From contig NZ_VORY01000027.1 of assembly GCF_007997295.1 (NCBI RefSeq), forward strand, positions 1 through 36,812: 36,812 bases of DNA. The letters are read 5' to 3'. The notes beneath the pieces were generated by a model that was not told the DNA's origin, did not search any database, and worked only from the letters and a program-made list of their open reading frames with translations. The position numbers and the translations under genes were made by a program. Below, piece by piece: positions 1 to 8,944 of this stretch (positions within the stretch are counted from its first letter, which is position 1; each line of letters starts with the position of its first letter). The stretch is from Gillisia hiemivivida (GTDB lineage: Bacteria > Bacteroidota > Bacteroidia > Flavobacteriales > Flavobacteriaceae).

Positions 1-798
1 CAAAATAGGTTACAAGCACTTCAGGAAGTAATAAATTAGCTATCGCTAATAACTTGTCTGAGGACATAGAAATTTTAAAGCAAAGTTCTCCTATTTTTAG
101 TTACTCCACAACTTTTTGTGTTGAGCCTATAATTTAGTGAGTTTATATCCAAAGAATTTTATAGGATCAAATTCAAAACTTGTTGGATTTCCGGATTAGG
201 CAAAAATTATTATCCTAAATCATTGTCGTCCGACAAAAGATATAAGATCGCTGCGCTGCTAGATTCAAGACGTAATACTTTATTCCAACTAATTGAAAAT
301 CACTATTTTAATATGTATAAATTTTCAAAAAAGAAAAAATAATTCTGTGTTCCAATAGCAAGCTCCTAAACTTTGAAAACAGTCCTAATCCAGGTTAATT
401 CTAGCCTCACCGAAATCCTGAATTTTTTTACCGGACAATACTAATCCTAAATAGGAAAAATCCACATTCCAAACTCCTTTAAACTGTGCTCTAAAAGTTT
501 TAGAATTTTATTGTTAATAATCAACTGTCTTTATTGAATAAGCCCTGCAAGGGTTTGGAACCCTTGCAGGGTTGGTGTCAATTCAACTTAGTTGTAGTCG
601 TAGGAAATTTTAAAATCAGAATTGGAAAAAGAATTAAACAAGTGAGAAAGAAGGCTTTTGAAAATGATCAATCTACCTTTGTGAATATTAAAACTCGAGA
701 ATTAGACTAATAACAATAAACCGAGGTGCTACAAATCTCATTACAGCAAAAAAAACCAATCAGAAGATAGATCCTGAAGATAAAAATACCTTTTCGAC
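1..798. other. gene-poor AT-rich region
   Basis: No intact gene can be supported here. All frames are broken by frequent stops. One short plus-strand stretch ending at a TAA at 708-710 reads like the first helix of an XRE-type helix-turn-helix protein (GKRIKQVRKK followed by QSTFV) but has no start and no remainder of the domain. A minus-strand stretch around 390-515 is open for about 39 codons with no recognised family. The region may be decayed coding DNA beyond the end of the hydrolase-engB unit. It also contains the palindrome listed at 543-571. Confidence 0.6.
543..571. repeat. perfect 13-bp inverted repeat (REP-like)
   Basis: The arms CCCTGCAAGGGTT (543-555) and AACCCTTGCAGGG (559-571) are exactly complementary around a TGG loop. 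It is far more GC-rich than its surroundings. Such short GC-rich palindromes are scattered between genes in many Bacteroidota genomes; the assignment as a dispersed REP-like unit is inference, since only one copy lies in this window. Confidence 0.75.
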
Positions 799-1404
799 TT
801 AATTGGAAATAAACTGAGTATTTAGGTCTTCAATATATTTCAGCACTTCTTCTCTTCCAAGATCACTTGTAGAGCTAGTGATAAAATGCACAGGCATCTC
901 TTCCCAGATTTCCAACATCTTTTCCTTATAAGTTTCTACGTTTCTTGTTAAGGCATTTGGCTTAAGCTTGTCGGCTTTGGTGAAGATAATACAGAAAGGA
1001 ATTCCGTGTTCTCCTAGCCATTGCATAAATTCAAGATCTATAGGTTGAGGATTGTGCCTGCTATCAATAAGAACAAAAGCACAAAGCATTTGTTCTCTTT
1101 GCTCAAAATATTGAGTAATAAATTTCTGGAAGGTCTTTTTGATGGATTTAGAAACTCGTGCATATCCATAACCAGGTAGATCTACTAAATGCCAGTCTTT
1201 ATTGATTAAAAAATGGTTGATTAGCTGAGTTTTTCCTGGTCTTCCAGATGTTTTTGCAAGACTTTTTCTGGCAGTAAGCATATTAATGAGCGAAGATTTC
1301 CCCACATTACTCCTACCAATAAATGCATATTCCGGCAATTTACTGTTTGGACATTTTGCAACATCACTGTTGCTTACTACAAATTCAGAAGATTTTATTA
1401 TCAT
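799..1404 (-). CDS. engB: ribosome biogenesis GTP-binding protein EngB (YihA/YsxC)
   Basis: A small cytosolic Era/TrmE-class GTPase needed for late assembly of the large ribosomal subunit. The 201-residue product matches the usual family length. The G motifs are visible in order: G1 GRSNVGKSS near residue 30, a GRPGKTQ switch region, G3 DLPGYG, G4 TKADK and a G5-like TSS. It starts at an ATG just 10 bases after the hydrolase gene ends, on the same strand, so the two are probably co-transcribed leftwards and divergently from the dcw operon. No clear terminator is seen after its stop. The family assignment is secure. Confidence 0.96.
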   Translation of the reverse strand: MIIKSSEFVVSNSDVAKCPNSKLPEYAFIGRSNVGKSSLINMLTARKSLAKTSGRPGKTQLINHFLINKDWHLVDLPGYGYARVSKSIKKTFQKFITQYFEQREQMLCAFVLIDSRHNPQPIDLEFMQWLGEHGIPFCIIFTKADKLKPNALTRNVETYKEKMLEIWEEMPVHFITSSTSDLGREEVLKYIEDLNTQFISN

Positions 1405-1414
1405 TATTTAAATC

Positions 1415-2188
1415 TTAGAAAGATCTCTTTTGAAGCCATTCAAACAATAGCTCATTAAAAGTGTCTGGATGTTCCATCATCGCTGCATGCCCACATTCAT
1501 CTATCCAATAAAGGTCAGAATCTGGAAGCAACTTGTTAAAGTCTATTGCAACATCTGGAGGAGTTACGTTGTCATTTCTACCCCAAATAATACAGGTTGG
1601 CGTTTGCATTTTTGGAAGATCCTTGGCCATATTATGGCGAATCGCGCTTTTAGCAATTGCTAATGTTTTTACCAGTTTGTTTCTGTCGCCAACAGTATAA
1701 TATACTTCGTCTACAATTTCTTTAGTGGCAACTTCAGGATCATAGAAAACGTTTTGCGCTTTCTTTTTGATAAATTCATAATCCCCACGTCTAGGATAAC
1801 TTTCACCCATTGCATTTTCATAAAGACCAGAACTTCCAGTAATAACTAAACCTTTTACTAATTCAGGATACATCTTTGTGCAAAGAAGGGCGATATGACC
1901 ACCTAGAGAATTCCCAAGAAGGATTACTTCAGAATACCCCTTGAATTCAATAAAATCTTTAAGATATTTAGCAAAGGTTCCTACACTTGTCTTTAATAGA
2001 GACATATTGTAAAGAGGTAATTCAGGAATTAGAATCTTATAGCCTCTTTCCGGAAAATAATTCACAACGCCACCAAAATTACTAAGGCCACCCATGAGTC
2101 CGTGTAAAATTACTATTGGTGTTCCTTCCCCTTTTTCTAGGTAAGTAAATTTTCCTTCTTGCTGTAAATCGTGTTCCATGAATGCCAT
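1415..2188 (-). CDS. alpha/beta-fold hydrolase
   Basis: A serine hydrolase of the alpha/beta fold with unknown substrate. Visible elements are the oxyanion-hole HGLMGG segment near the N-terminus, the nucleophile elbow GNSLGGH, a late acidic position in WGRNDNVTPP, and the catalytic His in CGHAAMMEHP close to the C-terminus, so the triad looks complete. There is no signal peptide, suggesting a cytosolic enzyme. An in-frame TTG lies six bases further out, but I chose the ATG at 2188 because a TATATTTG promoter element at 2205-2212 leaves little leader; the next ATG at 2179 is equally possible. The gene is followed closely by engB. Function beyond hydrolase cannot be read from the sequence. Confidence 0.88.
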   Translation of the reverse strand: MAFMEHDLQQEGKFTYLEKGEGTPIVILHGLMGGLSNFGGVVNYFPERGYKILIPELPLYNMSLLKTSVGTFAKYLKDFIEFKGYSEVILLGNSLGGHIALLCTKMYPELVKGLVITGSSGLYENAMGESYPRRGDYEFIKKKAQNVFYDPEVATKEIVDEVYYTVGDRNKLVKTLAIAKSAIRHNMAKDLPKMQTPTCIIWGRNDNVTPPDVAIDFNKLLPDSDLYWIDECGHAAMMEHPDTFNELLFEWLQKRSF

Positions 2189-2204
2189 TTGCAATTAGCA
2201 ATCG

Positions 2205-2212
2205 CAAATATA
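2205..2212 (-). promoter_or_regulatory. putative -7 promoter element for the hydrolase-engB unit
   Basis: On the minus strand this reads TATATTTG, an exact match to the Bacteroidota -7 consensus TAnnTTTG, about 17 bases before the chosen ATG. A TTG lies only 12 bases further upstream, shorter than the usual 17-23, so the -33 element is uncertain. It would give a very short leader. Confidence 0.45.
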
Positions 2213-2338
2213 GCGATTTCAGTACAAGTATAATCATTTTTACTTAATACACAGCTTTATTGCACAATGCTTTTGTGCTATAAAACACAAATTTTTCCTA
2301 CTAAAATTTGCCTAAAATCTGATGAAAAAACCAAGAGT

Positions 2339-2378
2339 CTGAAACATAATGAACTAGCTCTATTTAGAAGTGTTTCAG
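2339..2378. repeat. inverted repeat between divergent transcription units
   Basis: CTGAAACA (2339-2346) is perfectly complementary to TGTTTCAG (2371-2378) across a 24-base loop, in the intergenic space between the hydrolase and mraZ. A second small hairpin, GCACAA/TTGTGC, lies at 2262-2278. Either could be a regulator site or a weak hairpin; nothing else supports a function. Confidence 0.35.
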
Positions 2379-2404
2379 CATAATAGGTGGAAAAACTTAT
2401 CAAC

Positions 2405-2434
2405 AAAGTGGTAGAAAGTGGTAAAATGTGGTAA
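2405..2434 (+). promoter_or_regulatory. probable MraZ operator: three 10-bp direct repeats
   Basis: Three consecutive 10-bp units read AAAGTGGTAG, AAAGTGGTAA and AATGTGGTAA, exactly one helical turn apart. MraZ in other phyla is known to bind tandem direct repeats upstream of its own gene (TGGGN-type boxes in Escherichia coli, AAAGTG-type boxes in mollicutes), and these units resemble the latter. They end 9 bases before the TATATTTG element and cover the place where the -33 element should be, so bound MraZ would block the polymerase. A further partial copy, AGTGGTAA, overlaps the mraZ start codon at 2469-2476. Binding by MraZ is inferred from position and known family behaviour. Confidence 0.8.
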
Positions 2435-2443
2435 TAATTTCAA

Positions 2444-2451
2444 TATATTTG
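2444..2451 (+). promoter_or_regulatory. putative dcw operon promoter, -7 element
   Basis: TATATTTG matches the Bacteroidota -7 consensus TAnnTTTG exactly and lies 19 bases before the mraZ start. No good TTG is present 17-23 bases upstream; that space is filled by the direct repeats. Transcription would start about 2456-2460, giving a leader of roughly a dozen bases. Confidence 0.6.
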
Positions 2452-2469
2452 ACTCTATAAAGTTATTGA

Positions 2470-2937
2470 GTGGTAAATCTAATTGGAACATATGAATGTA
2501 AAGTAGACGCTAAAGGGCGTCTTATGGTTCCGGCAGCTTTAAAAAAGCAGCTGACACCGGTTTTGCAGGAAGGTTTTGTTCTTAAAAGATCTGTTTTCCA
2601 ACCTTGTTTGGAATTATATCCGATGGAGGAATGGAATGAAATGATGAAAAAGATCAATGGTTTAAACCGATTCAAGAAGAAGAATAATGACTTTATACGA
2701 AGATTTACAGCTGGTGTTAAAACTGTGGAAGTAGATGCAAATGGACGTTTATTGATCCCTAAAGATCTTTTTGGTTTTGCCGAAATGGATAAAGAGATCG
2801 TTCTTTCTTCTGCAATTAACATTATTGAGATCTGGGATAAAGATAAATATGAAAACACCATAGGTGCTGATGCCGAAGATTTTGCAGATCTGGCTGAAGA
2901 AGTTATGGGTAACGATGAATTTAATGGAATATCATAA
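2470..2937 (+). CDS. mraZ: transcriptional regulator MraZ
   Basis: First gene of the dcw operon. MraZ proteins form ring-shaped oligomers of AbrB/SpoVT-like beta-barrels that bind repeats in their own promoter. The 155-residue product shows both domain copies: DAKGRLMVPAALK near residue 14 and DANGRLLIPKDLF near residue 88. The start is a GTG (VNLIGTYECK follows) and is effectively forced, because an in-frame TGA lies directly before it at 2467-2469. The 3' end overlaps rsmH by 14 bases. Autoregulation is suggested by the three direct repeats at 2405-2434. Confidence 0.96.
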   Translation: MVNLIGTYECKVDAKGRLMVPAALKKQLTPVLQEGFVLKRSVFQPCLELYPMEEWNEMMKKINGLNRFKKKNNDFIRRFTAGVKTVEVDANGRLLIPKDLFGFAEMDKEIVLSSAINIIEIWDKDKYENTIGADAEDFADLAEEVMGNDEFNGIS

Positions 2938-3820
2938 TCCTGTCTTACTAAAAGAATCTGTGGATGGTTTAAATATTAAGCCAGACGGAGTATATGTAGA
3001 TGTGACTTTTGGTGGTGGCGGTCATTCCCAGGAGATATTGAGTAGGCTTGGGGAAAAAGGAAAATTATTTGGTTTTGATCAAGATGAAGATGCTTTAGAG
3101 AATGCTATAGATGATCCTCGCTTTACGTTGATAAATGAGAATTTTAGATTCATAAAGCGCTTTTTGAGATTCCACGGAATTAAAAAAGTAGATGGAATTC
3201 TTGGAGATTTTGGCGTTTCATCTCATCAGTTCAATGTTGCAGAGCGTGGTTTTTCAACCAGATTCGAGGCAAAGCTGGATATGAGGATGAGTCAGAAAAG
3301 CAGTTTGAGCGCTTTTGAAGTGATCAACGATTACGATCATGGACAGCTTAAAAAATTATTCTTTGAATATGCCGATCTAAGAAATGCTTCAAAAATAGCT
3401 GCAGAAATAATTAAAGCTAGAGAAGTTGCTCCAATTGAGAGCGGCGATCAATTAAAAGAAGTATTGAAACCTTTCCTGTTTAAGGAAAAGGAGCATAAAA
3501 TATTAGCTCAGATCTATCAGGCAATTCGCATAGAGGTAAATCAAGAGATAGAAGTTCTTAAGGAATTTTTATTACAAACCGAGGAGTTGTTAGATAAAGG
3601 TGGGAGAGTAAGTCTTATTTCCTATCACTCTTTAGAAGATAGATTGGTAAAACGATATATAAGAAGTGGGCTTTTTGAAGGGGAGCCTGAAAAAGATTTT
3701 TACGGGAATATATCTGTTCCGTTCAAAAAAGTAAAAGGATTAATAGTTCCTTCTGCAGATGAGATCTATAAAAACAATAGGGCTCGAAGCGCAAAATTAA
3801 GAATAGCAGTAAAGTTATAA
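2924..3820 (+). CDS. rsmH: 16S rRNA (cytosine1402-N4)-methyltransferase RsmH
   Basis: SAM-dependent methyltransferase that modifies C1402 in the ribosomal P site; formerly MraW. I chose the ATG giving MEYHNPVLLKESVDGL, which is the typical family N-terminus; an upstream open extension to 2864 runs through mraZ in another frame and is not homologous. The SAM-binding motif DVTFGGGGHSQEIL and the segments GILGDFGVSSHQ, RMS and SYHSLEDRLVKR near the C-terminus are characteristic. The product is 298 residues, normal for Bacteroidota. The 14-base overlap with mraZ implies translational coupling. Confidence 0.96.
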   Translation: MEYHNPVLLKESVDGLNIKPDGVYVDVTFGGGGHSQEILSRLGEKGKLFGFDQDEDALENAIDDPRFTLINENFRFIKRFLRFHGIKKVDGILGDFGVSSHQFNVAERGFSTRFEAKLDMRMSQKSSLSAFEVINDYDHGQLKKLFFEYADLRNASKIAAEIIKAREVAPIESGDQLKEVLKPFLFKEKEHKILAQIYQAIRIEVNQEIEVLKEFLLQTEELLDKGGRVSLISYHSLEDRLVKRYIRSGLFEGEPEKDFYGNISVPFKKVKGLIVPSADEIYKNNRARSAKLRIAVKL

Positions 3821-3859
3821 TGCTGATTAATTTCAGAAGAAATTTATAGCAAGACAGGG

Positions 3860-4177
3860 ATGAACAAGGGGATGTATAACATATTGAAAGCAAATTTCTT
3901 AATTAGCAATGATGCTGTTAAGAACTGGCGATTTATTGTGTTCTGTACACTACTTGCAATTATTATGATCGCCAGTTCACATAGTGCCGAACGCAAGGTT
4001 CATACTATAGCTAGGCTAAATACAGAAGTGCGGGAGATGCGTAGCGAATTTGTTGATATGCGTTCTGCCTTAATGAAACTTAAAATGGAATCTACCATTA
4101 CCAATAAAATGGCTGCAAGAGGAGTAAAACCTTCGGAAACGCCACCTTATAAAATAAAAATTAATATAACAGACTAA
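3860..4177 (+). CDS. ftsL: FtsL-like cell division protein
   Basis: A 105-residue single-pass membrane protein between rsmH and the division transpeptidase, the position always held by FtsL. It has a short cytoplasmic N-terminus, one hydrophobic segment about residues 25-40 (RFIVFCTLLAIIMIASS), and then a helical heptad-rich region (LNTEVREMRSEFVDMRSALMK) suited to a coiled coil with an FtsB-like partner. FtsL sequences are poorly conserved, so the name rests on topology, length and position. In known systems FtsL with FtsB and FtsQ activates the FtsW-FtsI synthase. Confidence 0.82.
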   Translation: MNKGMYNILKANFLISNDAVKNWRFIVFCTLLAIIMIASSHSAERKVHTIARLNTEVREMRSEFVDMRSALMKLKMESTITNKMAARGVKPSETPPYKIKINITD

Positions 4178-4185
4178 GTAAACCT

Positions 4186-6192
4186 TTGGCAACTAACGAA
4201 AAGCACATATTAAACCGATTGTACTTTGTAGCGGGATGTATGTTCCTATTTGCGGTGGCGGTAGCTGTGCAGTTACTTAATATTCAGTTTGTAGAAGGAG
4301 ATAAATATAAGCAGCTATCTGAAGAGAGAACTTTAAAGAATTTCACCATTCCAGCAAATCGTGGAAATTTATACGATGCTAATGGGAATTTATTGGCTAC
4401 TTCCATACCTAACTACGATATACGATTTGATGCGGTTACGGTTTCCGATAAAAATTTTGAAGAAAATATAGCGCCTCTTTCTAAAGAGCTCTATAAAATG
4501 TTTGGTAAAAGTGCTGCCTATTGGTCACTAAAATTGCGAACAGCAAGAGTTAATAAGCAGCGTTATTTTTTGATCGCAAGAAACTTAGGCTATTCAGATT
4601 ATATGAAAGTAAAAAGTTTCCCTCTTTTTAATCTTGGCACTTATAAAGGCGGAATGATTGTAGAGCAAAGAACTGTACGGGAGCATCCTCTAGGAGAAAT
4701 GGCTGCGAGAACGGTTGGCTACGAACGAAAGGACAAGGATGGATATTATACAAGAGTAGGTTTGGAAGGAGCTTTTGGGCCATTTCTAGAAGGAACCGAT
4801 GGGCATAGATTAAAACAAAAAATCGCTAAAGGGCAATGGAAACCTATAAGTGATAATAATGAAGTAGAGCCAAAAGACGGGTATGATGTAATTTCTACTA
4901 TAGATGTAAATATTCAGGATATAGCGCATCATGCGTTATTGGCTCAGTTAGAGAAATACGAAGCAGATCATGGAACCGTGGTGGTTATGGAAACCAAAAC
5001 AGGTGAGATCAAAGCGATCTCGAATCTTGGAAGAACATCTGCAGGCACCTATTTTGAAAAGTTGAACTATGCTGTTGGAGAAACACATGAGCCGGGTTCT
5101 ACATTTAAATTAATGGCATTGGTTGTTGCTTTAGAAGATAAGGTGATAGATACCAGTACGATTGTAGACACCGAAAATGGGGTTATGAGTGTGCGTGGTT
5201 ATAAGGTAAGAGATTCTCATCGTGGAGGATATGGTAAAATATCTGCGGCTAAAGCTTTTGAGGTTTCTTCGAATGTTGGTGTGGTAAAACTTATTTACGA
5301 AAACTACAAGGACAATCCACAAAAATTTATTGATGGATTAAATAGAATGCACTTAAATGAAAAATTAGGGATTTCTATAAAAGGAGAAGGAGAGCCATAT
5401 ATTCCGAAACCAGGTGATAAAAAATGGTCTGGTCTTTCTTTGCCTTGGATGGCGTATGGATATGGGAGTATTCAAATAACGCCTCTGCAAACCTTAGCTT
5501 TTTATAATGCGATTGCTAATAATGGTGTTTTGGTAAAGCCTCGTTTTATAAAGGAAATACGAGAATGGGATAAGGTGATCGAGAAAAATGAATTAACAAT
5601 ATTAGATCCTTCGATCTGTTCTCAAGAAACGGTAAATAAGGTAAAAGCAATGATGGAGAATGTAGTGGTGCGAGGTACCGCTAAAAGTTTATACTCTCCT
5701 AATTTCTCTATGGCCGGTAAAACAGGGACTGCACAAACCGAATACTGGATGGACGGCTGGAATTCCAATCCTAGATATATTTCTTCTTTTGTAGGCTATT
5801 TTCCTGCTGATAATCCAAAATACACAAGCATAGTTGTAATACATAAGCCTAATAGTAAAATTGGTATTTACGGTGCAGATGTTAGCGGTCCTGTATTTAA
5901 AAGAATTGCTCAAAAAATATATACTGATACTCCTATTGAAGATGAATTGGAATCATTGAATATCGAAAATGATAAGATCTCAGTAGACTTTGAAAAATAT
6001 TATGCAGCAGCGCAAAGCACTAACAAATTAATGCCAAATGTTGTTGGAATGCCTGCAATGGATGCTCTTTCACTATTAGAGAATTTGGGCTTATCAGTTA
6101 GAATAAATGGAGAGGGAAAGGTTAAAAATCAATCCATCCCTGCAGGACAAAAAATTAAAAATAATCAACAAGTAGCACTTAGTTTAAGTTGA
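4186..6192 (+). CDS. ftsI: division-specific transpeptidase (PBP3/FtsI-like) with C-terminal PASTA domain
   Basis: Class B penicillin-binding protein that cross-links septal peptidoglycan with FtsW. An N-terminal membrane anchor (residues about 11-31) is followed by the dimerisation domain (ANRGNLYDANGNLLATS) and the transpeptidase domain with all three active-site motifs: STFK with nucleophile Ser305, SSN at 361-363, and KTGT starting at Lys512. Residues about 610-668 form a PASTA domain (LMPNVVGMPAMDALSLLENL). The start is a TTG eight bases after ftsL; no ATG gives a complete anchor. The gene ends in TTGA, where its TGA overlaps the TTG start of murE. A 668-residue PASTA form is common in Bacteroidota and resembles SpoVD-type proteins. 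Confidence 0.94.
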   Translation: MATNEKHILNRLYFVAGCMFLFAVAVAVQLLNIQFVEGDKYKQLSEERTLKNFTIPANRGNLYDANGNLLATSIPNYDIRFDAVTVSDKNFEENIAPLSKELYKMFGKSAAYWSLKLRTARVNKQRYFLIARNLGYSDYMKVKSFPLFNLGTYKGGMIVEQRTVREHPLGEMAARTVGYERKDKDGYYTRVGLEGAFGPFLEGTDGHRLKQKIAKGQWKPISDNNEVEPKDGYDVISTIDVNIQDIAHHALLAQLEKYEADHGTVVVMETKTGEIKAISNLGRTSAGTYFEKLNYAVGETHEPGSTFKLMALVVALEDKVIDTSTIVDTENGVMSVRGYKVRDSHRGGYGKISAAKAFEVSSNVGVVKLIYENYKDNPQKFIDGLNRMHLNEKLGISIKGEGEPYIPKPGDKKWSGLSLPWMAYGYGSIQITPLQTLAFYNAIANNGVLVKPRFIKEIREWDKVIEKNELTILDPSICSQETVNKVKAMMENVVVRGTAKSLYSPNFSMAGKTGTAQTEYWMDGWNSNPRYISSFVGYFPADNPKYTSIVVIHKPNSKIGIYGADVSGPVFKRIAQKIYTDTPIEDELESLNIENDKISVDFEKYYAAAQSTNKLMPNVVGMPAMDALSLLENLGLSVRINGEGKVKNQSIPAGQKIKNNQQVALSLS

Positions 6193-7652
6193 AGATATTA
6201 AAAGACATATTATATAAAGTTCCTATGGAAGCCGTAATTGGCAACACTGGGTTAACTGTTAGTTCCATTCATTTTGATTCTAGAAAAGTAGAATTTAATG
6301 ATGTGTTTGTTGCTGTAAAGGGAACTGTTTCAGATGGGCATCAATTTATAACTACCGCAGTTAATCAAGGAGCATTAGCTGTGATATGTCAGGAAATGCC
6401 GAAGCAAATTGTAAATGGAGTTACTTATGTGCAGGTTGCAAATTCTCAAAGAGCCTTGGCTATTATGGCGGCTAATTATTACGATTCGCCTTCAGAAAAT
6501 TTAAAATTAGTAGGAGTTACAGGTACTAACGGTAAAACAACAGTTGCTACCTTATTATATCATTTGTTCAGCAAAGCAGGCTTTAAAGTTGGATTGCTTT
6601 CTACTGTGAATATCATGGTGGGAGAAAAAACCTATGCTGCGTCTCATACAACTCCAGATTCATTAACTATTAATTCATATTTGAAATTAATGAATGACGA
6701 AGGGGTAGAATATTGCTTTATGGAAGTGAGTTCTCACGGGATTGCGCAGGATAGAACTACCGGTCTAAAGTTTGCTGGCGGAATTTTCACAAATCTGTCA
6801 CATGATCATTTAGATTATCATAAAACATTCGCAGAATATCGAGATGTAAAAAAACTGTTTTTCGATCAGTTACCTGCATCAGCTTTTGCTTTGATAAATG
6901 CAGATGATAAAAATGGAGCTGTAATGCTTCAGAATACAAAAGCTGAAAAGCAAACCTATGCATTAAAAACCTATGCAGATTTTAATGCAAAGATCTTAGA
7001 AAATCAATTTAGCGGATTGTTGTTGAAGATAAATGGAGATGAAGTTTGGTCCAAGTTGATTGGAAATTTTAATGCTTACAACATTCTTGCAATCTATGCA
7101 GCTGGAAGTTTATTAGGATTAGAAAAGCTGGAAAACTTAAGACTTATAAGTGAATTGAATTCTGTGAGTGGTAGATTTCAGTATGTAGTTTCCGATAAAA
7201 AGATTACCGCCATTGTGGATTATGCACATACTCCAGATGCATTAAAAAATGTATTGGAAACGATTAATGCTATTCGCACAAAGAACGAAGAGTTGATCAC
7301 AGTTGTTGGCTGCGGAGGAGATCGTGACAAAACAAAAAGGCCAAAAATGGGAAATATCGCTGCGGCGTTAAGTAGCAAAGTTATTTTCACCAGTGATAAT
7401 CCAAGAACCGAAGATCCTGAAGAAATATTGAAAGATGTAGAAGCAGGCGTAGACGCGTTGGATTTTAAGAAAACAATGACGGTGGTAAATAGAAATCAGG
7501 CAATTAAGACCGCTTGTCAATTAGCAAATCCAAATGACATTATTCTAATTGCAGGAAAGGGTCATGAAACTTATCAAGAAGTAAATGGCGTACGATCTGA
7601 TTTTGATGATTATAAAATTGTAAACGAATATTTGAGCCAACTAGAAAAATAG
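6189..7652 (+). CDS. murE: UDP-MurNAc-L-Ala-D-Glu:meso-diaminopimelate ligase MurE
   Basis: Cytosolic ATP-dependent ligase adding the third stem-peptide residue. The Mur-ligase ATP motif GVTGTNGKTT is at about residues 109-118, and the DNPRTEDP motif near residue 403 contains the DNPR signature tied to meso-diaminopimelate rather than lysine, so this organism should make DAP-type peptidoglycan. The 487-residue length is normal. The start is TTG, overlapping the ftsI stop by four bases, which implies translational coupling. The C-terminal GKGHETYQ segment is also typical. Confidence 0.96.
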   Translation: MKILKDILYKVPMEAVIGNTGLTVSSIHFDSRKVEFNDVFVAVKGTVSDGHQFITTAVNQGALAVICQEMPKQIVNGVTYVQVANSQRALAIMAANYYDSPSENLKLVGVTGTNGKTTVATLLYHLFSKAGFKVGLLSTVNIMVGEKTYAASHTTPDSLTINSYLKLMNDEGVEYCFMEVSSHGIAQDRTTGLKFAGGIFTNLSHDHLDYHKTFAEYRDVKKLFFDQLPASAFALINADDKNGAVMLQNTKAEKQTYALKTYADFNAKILENQFSGLLLKINGDEVWSKLIGNFNAYNILAIYAAGSLLGLEKLENLRLISELNSVSGRFQYVVSDKKITAIVDYAHTPDALKNVLETINAIRTKNEELITVVGCGGDRDKTKRPKMGNIAAALSSKVIFTSDNPRTEDPEEILKDVEAGVDALDFKKTMTVVNRNQAIKTACQLANPNDIILIAGKGHETYQEVNGVRSDFDDYKIVNEYLSQLEK

Positions 7653-7690
7653 TAATTCTCTGTTATTAGCAAGGGATTAGAAGAAAAGAT

Positions 7691-8926
7691 ATGTTATACT
7701 ATTTGTTTGATTTTTTAGATAAGCAGTACCAGATTCCTGGTGCAGGTCTGTTTGAATTTATTTCATTCCGGTCGGCAATGGCTATTATTTTGTCATTAGC
7801 GATATCTACCATCTATGGGAAAAAGATCATCAATTATCTTTTGAAAAAACAAGTAGGAGAAAGTGTTCGGGATCTTGGTTTAAAAGGGCAGAGCGAAAAA
7901 GCGGGTACTCCAACTATGGGAGGATTAATTATAATTATCTCCACGCTTATTCCGGTATTGTTATTTGCAAAGTTAAATAACATCTACGTTATTTTACTGA
8001 TTGTGACAACTCTTTGGATGGGGACTATTGGTTTTATAGACGATTATATAAAAACATTTAAAAAAGATAAAGAAGGCTTAAAAGGGGTTTTCAAGGTACT
8101 AGGGCAAGTTGGCCTTGGGCTTATTGTTGGAGGGACTATGTATCTACATCCAGCAATTACAATTAAGGAAGATGTTAATGTCCCTGCCTTTAATATTGAA
8201 CAAGTTGAAACCAACGAGCAGGAAATCACTTCTGGGGTTGAAGAGAAATCTACCACCACGACTATTCCGTTTGTAAAGAATAATGAATTCGATTATGCAA
8301 GTTTAATCAGTTGGATCAATCCATCATTAGTGAACTATGCTTGGTTAATTTTTATTCCGATTGTGATTTTCATAGTGACGGCCGTTTCCAATGGAGCCAA
8401 TTTAACAGACGGAATAGATGGTCTTGCAGCGGGTTCTTCAGCAATTATTGTACTTACTCTGGGAATTTTTGCTTGGGTTTCTGGTAACATTATATTTTCA
8501 GACTATCTCAATATTATGTACATCCCACGATCTGGGGAGATGACCATATTTATAACCGCTTTTGCAGGTTCCTTAGTAGGATTCTTATGGTACAACACCT
8601 ACCCAGCTCAGGTTTTTATGGGAGATACAGGAAGTTTAACAATTGGAGGGATTATCGCTGTAATTGCCATTGCAACCAGAAAAGAGTTGTTGATCCCGAT
8701 TTTATGCGGAATATTTCTTTTAGAAAACCTTTCCGTAGTGCTGCAAGTTGGCTGGTTTAAGATCACTAAAAGAAAATATGGAGTAGGTCGAAGGATATTT
8801 CTAATGTCTCCCCTTCATCACCATTATCAGAAAAAAGGATTACATGAAAGCAAGATCGTAGTTCGGTTTTGGATCGTTGGAATTTTCCTTGCGATCGTAA
8901 CCATTATTACTTTAAAAGTTAGATAA
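7691..8926 (+). CDS. mraY: phospho-N-acetylmuramoyl-pentapeptide transferase MraY
   Basis: Integral membrane enzyme that transfers phospho-MurNAc-pentapeptide to undecaprenyl phosphate, making lipid I. Recognisable segments are GTPTMGG, the acidic FIDDYIK site, [20 protein letters not shown] and the [11 protein letters not shown] loop. At 411 residues it is about 50 longer than the 360-residue Escherichia coli enzyme; the extra length is a polar, Glu/Thr-rich stretch at about residues 157-205 ([20 protein letters not shown]) between two membrane segments. Longer MraY proteins are usual in Bacteroidota. The gene lies 38 bases after murE and 18 before murD. Confidence 0.96.
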   Translation: MLYYLFDFLDKQYQIPGAGLFEFISFRSAMAIILSLAISTIYGKKIINYLLKKQVGESVRDLGLKGQSEKAGTPTMGGLIIIISTLIPVLLFAKLNNIYVILLIVTTLWMGTIGFIDDYIKTFKKDKEGLKGVFKVLGQVGLGLIVGGTMYLHPAITIKEDVNVPAFNIEQVETNEQEITSGVEEKSTTTTIPFVKNNEFDYASLISWINPSLVNYAWLIFIPIVIFIVTAVSNGANLTDGIDGLAAGSSAIIVLTLGIFAWVSGNIIFSDYLNIMYIPRSGEMTIFITAFAGSLVGFLWYNTYPAQVFMGDTGSLTIGGIIAVIAIATRKELLIPILCGIFLLENLSVVLQVGWFKITKRKYGVGRRIFLMSPLHHHYQKKGLHESKIVVRFWIVGIFLAIVTIITLKVR

Positions 8927-8944
8927 ATAGATATTAAATACAAT

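Noticed and set aside
2463-2861. 132-residue minus-strand open frame opposite mraZ
   Set aside because: It is antisense to a clear MraZ, has no family features and no promoter; a shadow of the real gene.
2864-2923. longer rsmH start inside mraZ
   Set aside because: The extension has no homology to RsmH, whose typical N-terminus begins at the ATG at 2924.
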